A stretch of 7,272 bases of DNA from an uncultured Solobacterium sp. (lineage in GTDB: Bacteria; Bacillota_I; Bacilli_A; Erysipelotrichales; Erysipelotrichaceae). The DNA is taken from NCBI GenBank assembly GCA_900554555.1, contig USIC01000039.1, forward strand, positions 1 through 7,272, read 5' to 3'. Within the stretch, counting starts at the first letter, position 1. Each line of letters opens with the position of its first letter. The notes under the pieces were generated by a model. It made no database searches, was not told where the DNA came from, and saw only the letters and a program-made list of their open reading frames with translations. A program made the position numbers and the translations under genes. Below, piece after piece: positions 6,247 through 7,272 of the stretch.

Positions 6247-6948
6247 ATGAAAGTCGCAGAACTAAATTTTACAGTTATGTATCAGAAGTATATTACGATT
6301 GAAGCGGATGATTTGACAGAACTGTTAAAAGATAAGATTGAAGTACATCAGGATGATTGTTATGCGGTATGTTCGGCGTATTGTACAGAAGATGGAATGT
6401 TGATGTTTAATGTACTATCCATCGGTAATTCGTGGGAAACATGTCTTAGAGGAATGGATAATCCAGAGATGCTTGGTTTCTTTACGATGGAACAAGTATG
6501 TAACCGTGAAGTCAGAGTTGTGAATGAAACGGTACAAATGGTAAAGAAGAATGCCTCATGGATTGAAAAGACAGAAACGAAGGATGAAGACTTACGACGT
6601 TTGCGAAAAGATGAAAGATTAGACGCATTACGTGATCCATTCTATCCAGATACTGTACTAGCAGGTGTCATGCATGGTTCTATTATCCATGAGATAACAG
6701 TACGCTTAACTGGAATCCATGGACCATTTGTTGTAGGTGAAGTAGATGAAGAACCTAGTCAAGAAATTGGATTACACTTTACAGATAAAGTATGGGCAAT
6801 CCCATATTACACAGATGATGAAGCACATTTGATTATCTTATTCGGTGGAGAAAAACTCAGTGAAGAAGAGTCAGAAGTGTTAGAAAAGATTGTAAATGAA
6901 ACAGGGAAATTAGGGATTGATTTTTCTGGAATCTCTATGAAGAGTTAG
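6247..6948 (+). CDS. Conserved-looking protein of unknown function, partner of the CpXC protein
   Basis: I do not recognise this 233-residue protein. It is acidic and soluble, with no signal peptide or membrane segment. The N-terminal part (1-95) looks like alternating strands and helices and holds all five cysteines: C38, C42 and C46 at even four-residue spacing, then C66 and C85. A strongly charged helical stretch (about 106-130) leads to a C-terminal part rich in predicted strands (about 138-200, including WAIPYY and HLIILFGG) and a final acidic helix (204-219). The strong ribosome binding site and its consistency with neighbouring codon use support a real gene. The next gene's ribosome binding site overlaps this stop codon, so the two products are probably made together. 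The cysteines could bind metal, but this is only a possibility. Confidence 0.85.
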   Translation: MKVAELNFTVMYQKYITIEADDLTELLKDKIEVHQDDCYAVCSAYCTEDGMLMFNVLSIGNSWETCLRGMDNPEMLGFFTMEQVCNREVRVVNETVQMVKKNASWIEKTETKDEDLRRLRKDERLDALRDPFYPDTVLAGVMHGSIIHEITVRLTGIHGPFVVGEVDEEPSQEIGLHFTDKVWAIPYYTDDEAHLIILFGGEKLSEEESEVLEKIVNETGKLGIDFSGISMKS

Positions 6949-6957
6949 GAGAATAAC

Positions 6958-7272
6958 ATGAGCCAGAGCCAAGATATTAGATATACTTGTCCTTATTGCC
7001 ATAAGGAATTTGATACAACAATCTATACAGCGATCAACGCTGAACAAGATCCAGATCTTAAAGATGCTTGTATGAGTGGAGATATTTTTAGACATACATG
7101 CCCACATTGTCAACATGTATTCATGATCCAACCACCACTCGTATATTCTGATCCATCAAGAAAATTCTTGATTTGGCTTAGTCAACAAGCTCCTGCAGAG
7201 TCTTTAAAACAGTTAGCACTGCCTCTTGCAAAGCAAGGATTTAAGTTAAGGCGCTGTGCTACAGTACATGAA
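6958..7272 (+). CDS. CpXC-domain protein (partial, runs off the right edge)
   Basis: The first 105 codons are visible, open to the end of the window. The N-terminus has two CP-x-C pairs, TCPYC (10-14) and TCPHC (47-51), the pattern that gives the CpXC domain family its name. C11, C14, C48 and C51 probably hold a zinc ion in a ribbon-like fold. A further cysteine, C38, lies between them. After FMIQPPLVYSDPSRKFLIWL (55-74) a helical part begins. The family is of unknown function. AGGAG (6947-6951) overlaps the stop of the preceding gene and lies 6 bases before this ATG, indicating coupled translation with the 233-residue partner. The family call rests on the spacing and surrounding residues and is fairly secure; the length and C-terminal domains cannot be seen. 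Confidence 0.85.
   Translation, partial: MSQSQDIRYTCPYCHKEFDTTIYTAINAEQDPDLKDACMSGDIFRHTCPHCQHVFMIQPPLVYSDPSRKFLIWLSQQAPAESLKQLALPLAKQGFKLRRCATVHE

Noticed and set aside
6243..6302. A 19-codon reading frame starting at an ATG just ahead of the unknown gene, out of frame with it
   Set aside because: It is only 4 bases from the ribosome binding site, whereas the in-frame ATG at 6247 has ideal spacing. The short product has no recognisable character.
6285..6384. C38-x3-C-x3-C in the unknown protein as a radical SAM iron-sulphur motif
   Set aside because: The radical SAM motif is CX3CX2C. The spacing here differs and none of the expected surrounding TIM-barrel motifs are present.

Overview
The window is chromosomal DNA from a low-GC Gram-positive bacterium. 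A/T-rich third codon positions, strong AGGAGG-type ribosome binding sites, U-tailed hairpin terminators and an endonuclease-type MutL all point to Firmicutes/Bacillota. An Erysipelotrichia-like lineage is my guess from the overall look of the proteins; it is not proven. There are no RNA genes, mobile elements or CRISPR arrays. Apart from a two-gene module of unknown function at the right end and an unusual membrane-anchored lysozyme, the content is ordinary housekeeping DNA.

Left block (1-1980, + strand): the tail of an unknown upstream gene overlaps by ATGA the start of a MarR-family regulator. A short AT-rich hairpin follows. Then comes a 481-residue protein with an unrecognised N-terminal domain, three membrane segments and a C-terminal GH25 lysozyme domain whose four acidic active-site residues are all present. 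Its likely terminator lies inside the 3' coding end of the next, convergent gene.

Middle block (1981-5368): yigZ (IMPACT/UPF0029 family) is on the - strand and abuts the lysozyme gene with no gap. It diverges from mutL across 50 bases that hold a symmetrical pair of -10-like hexamers. mutL and miaA overlap by ATGA, the common bacterial mutL-miaA pairing of mismatch repair with tRNA A37 prenylation.

Right block (5369-7272, + strand): a seven-helix Bax inhibitor-1 family protein has its own promoter, with a 7-bp inverted repeat over the -35, and a strong terminator. After it come a 233-residue protein I do not recognise and a tightly coupled CpXC-domain (zinc-ribbon-like) protein that runs off the window.

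Best leads for follow-up: the membrane-module/GH25 fusion, the unknown-plus-CpXC pair, the palindrome over the Bax inhibitor promoter, the altered clamp-binding motif in MutL, and the near-identical cores of two terminators in the window.
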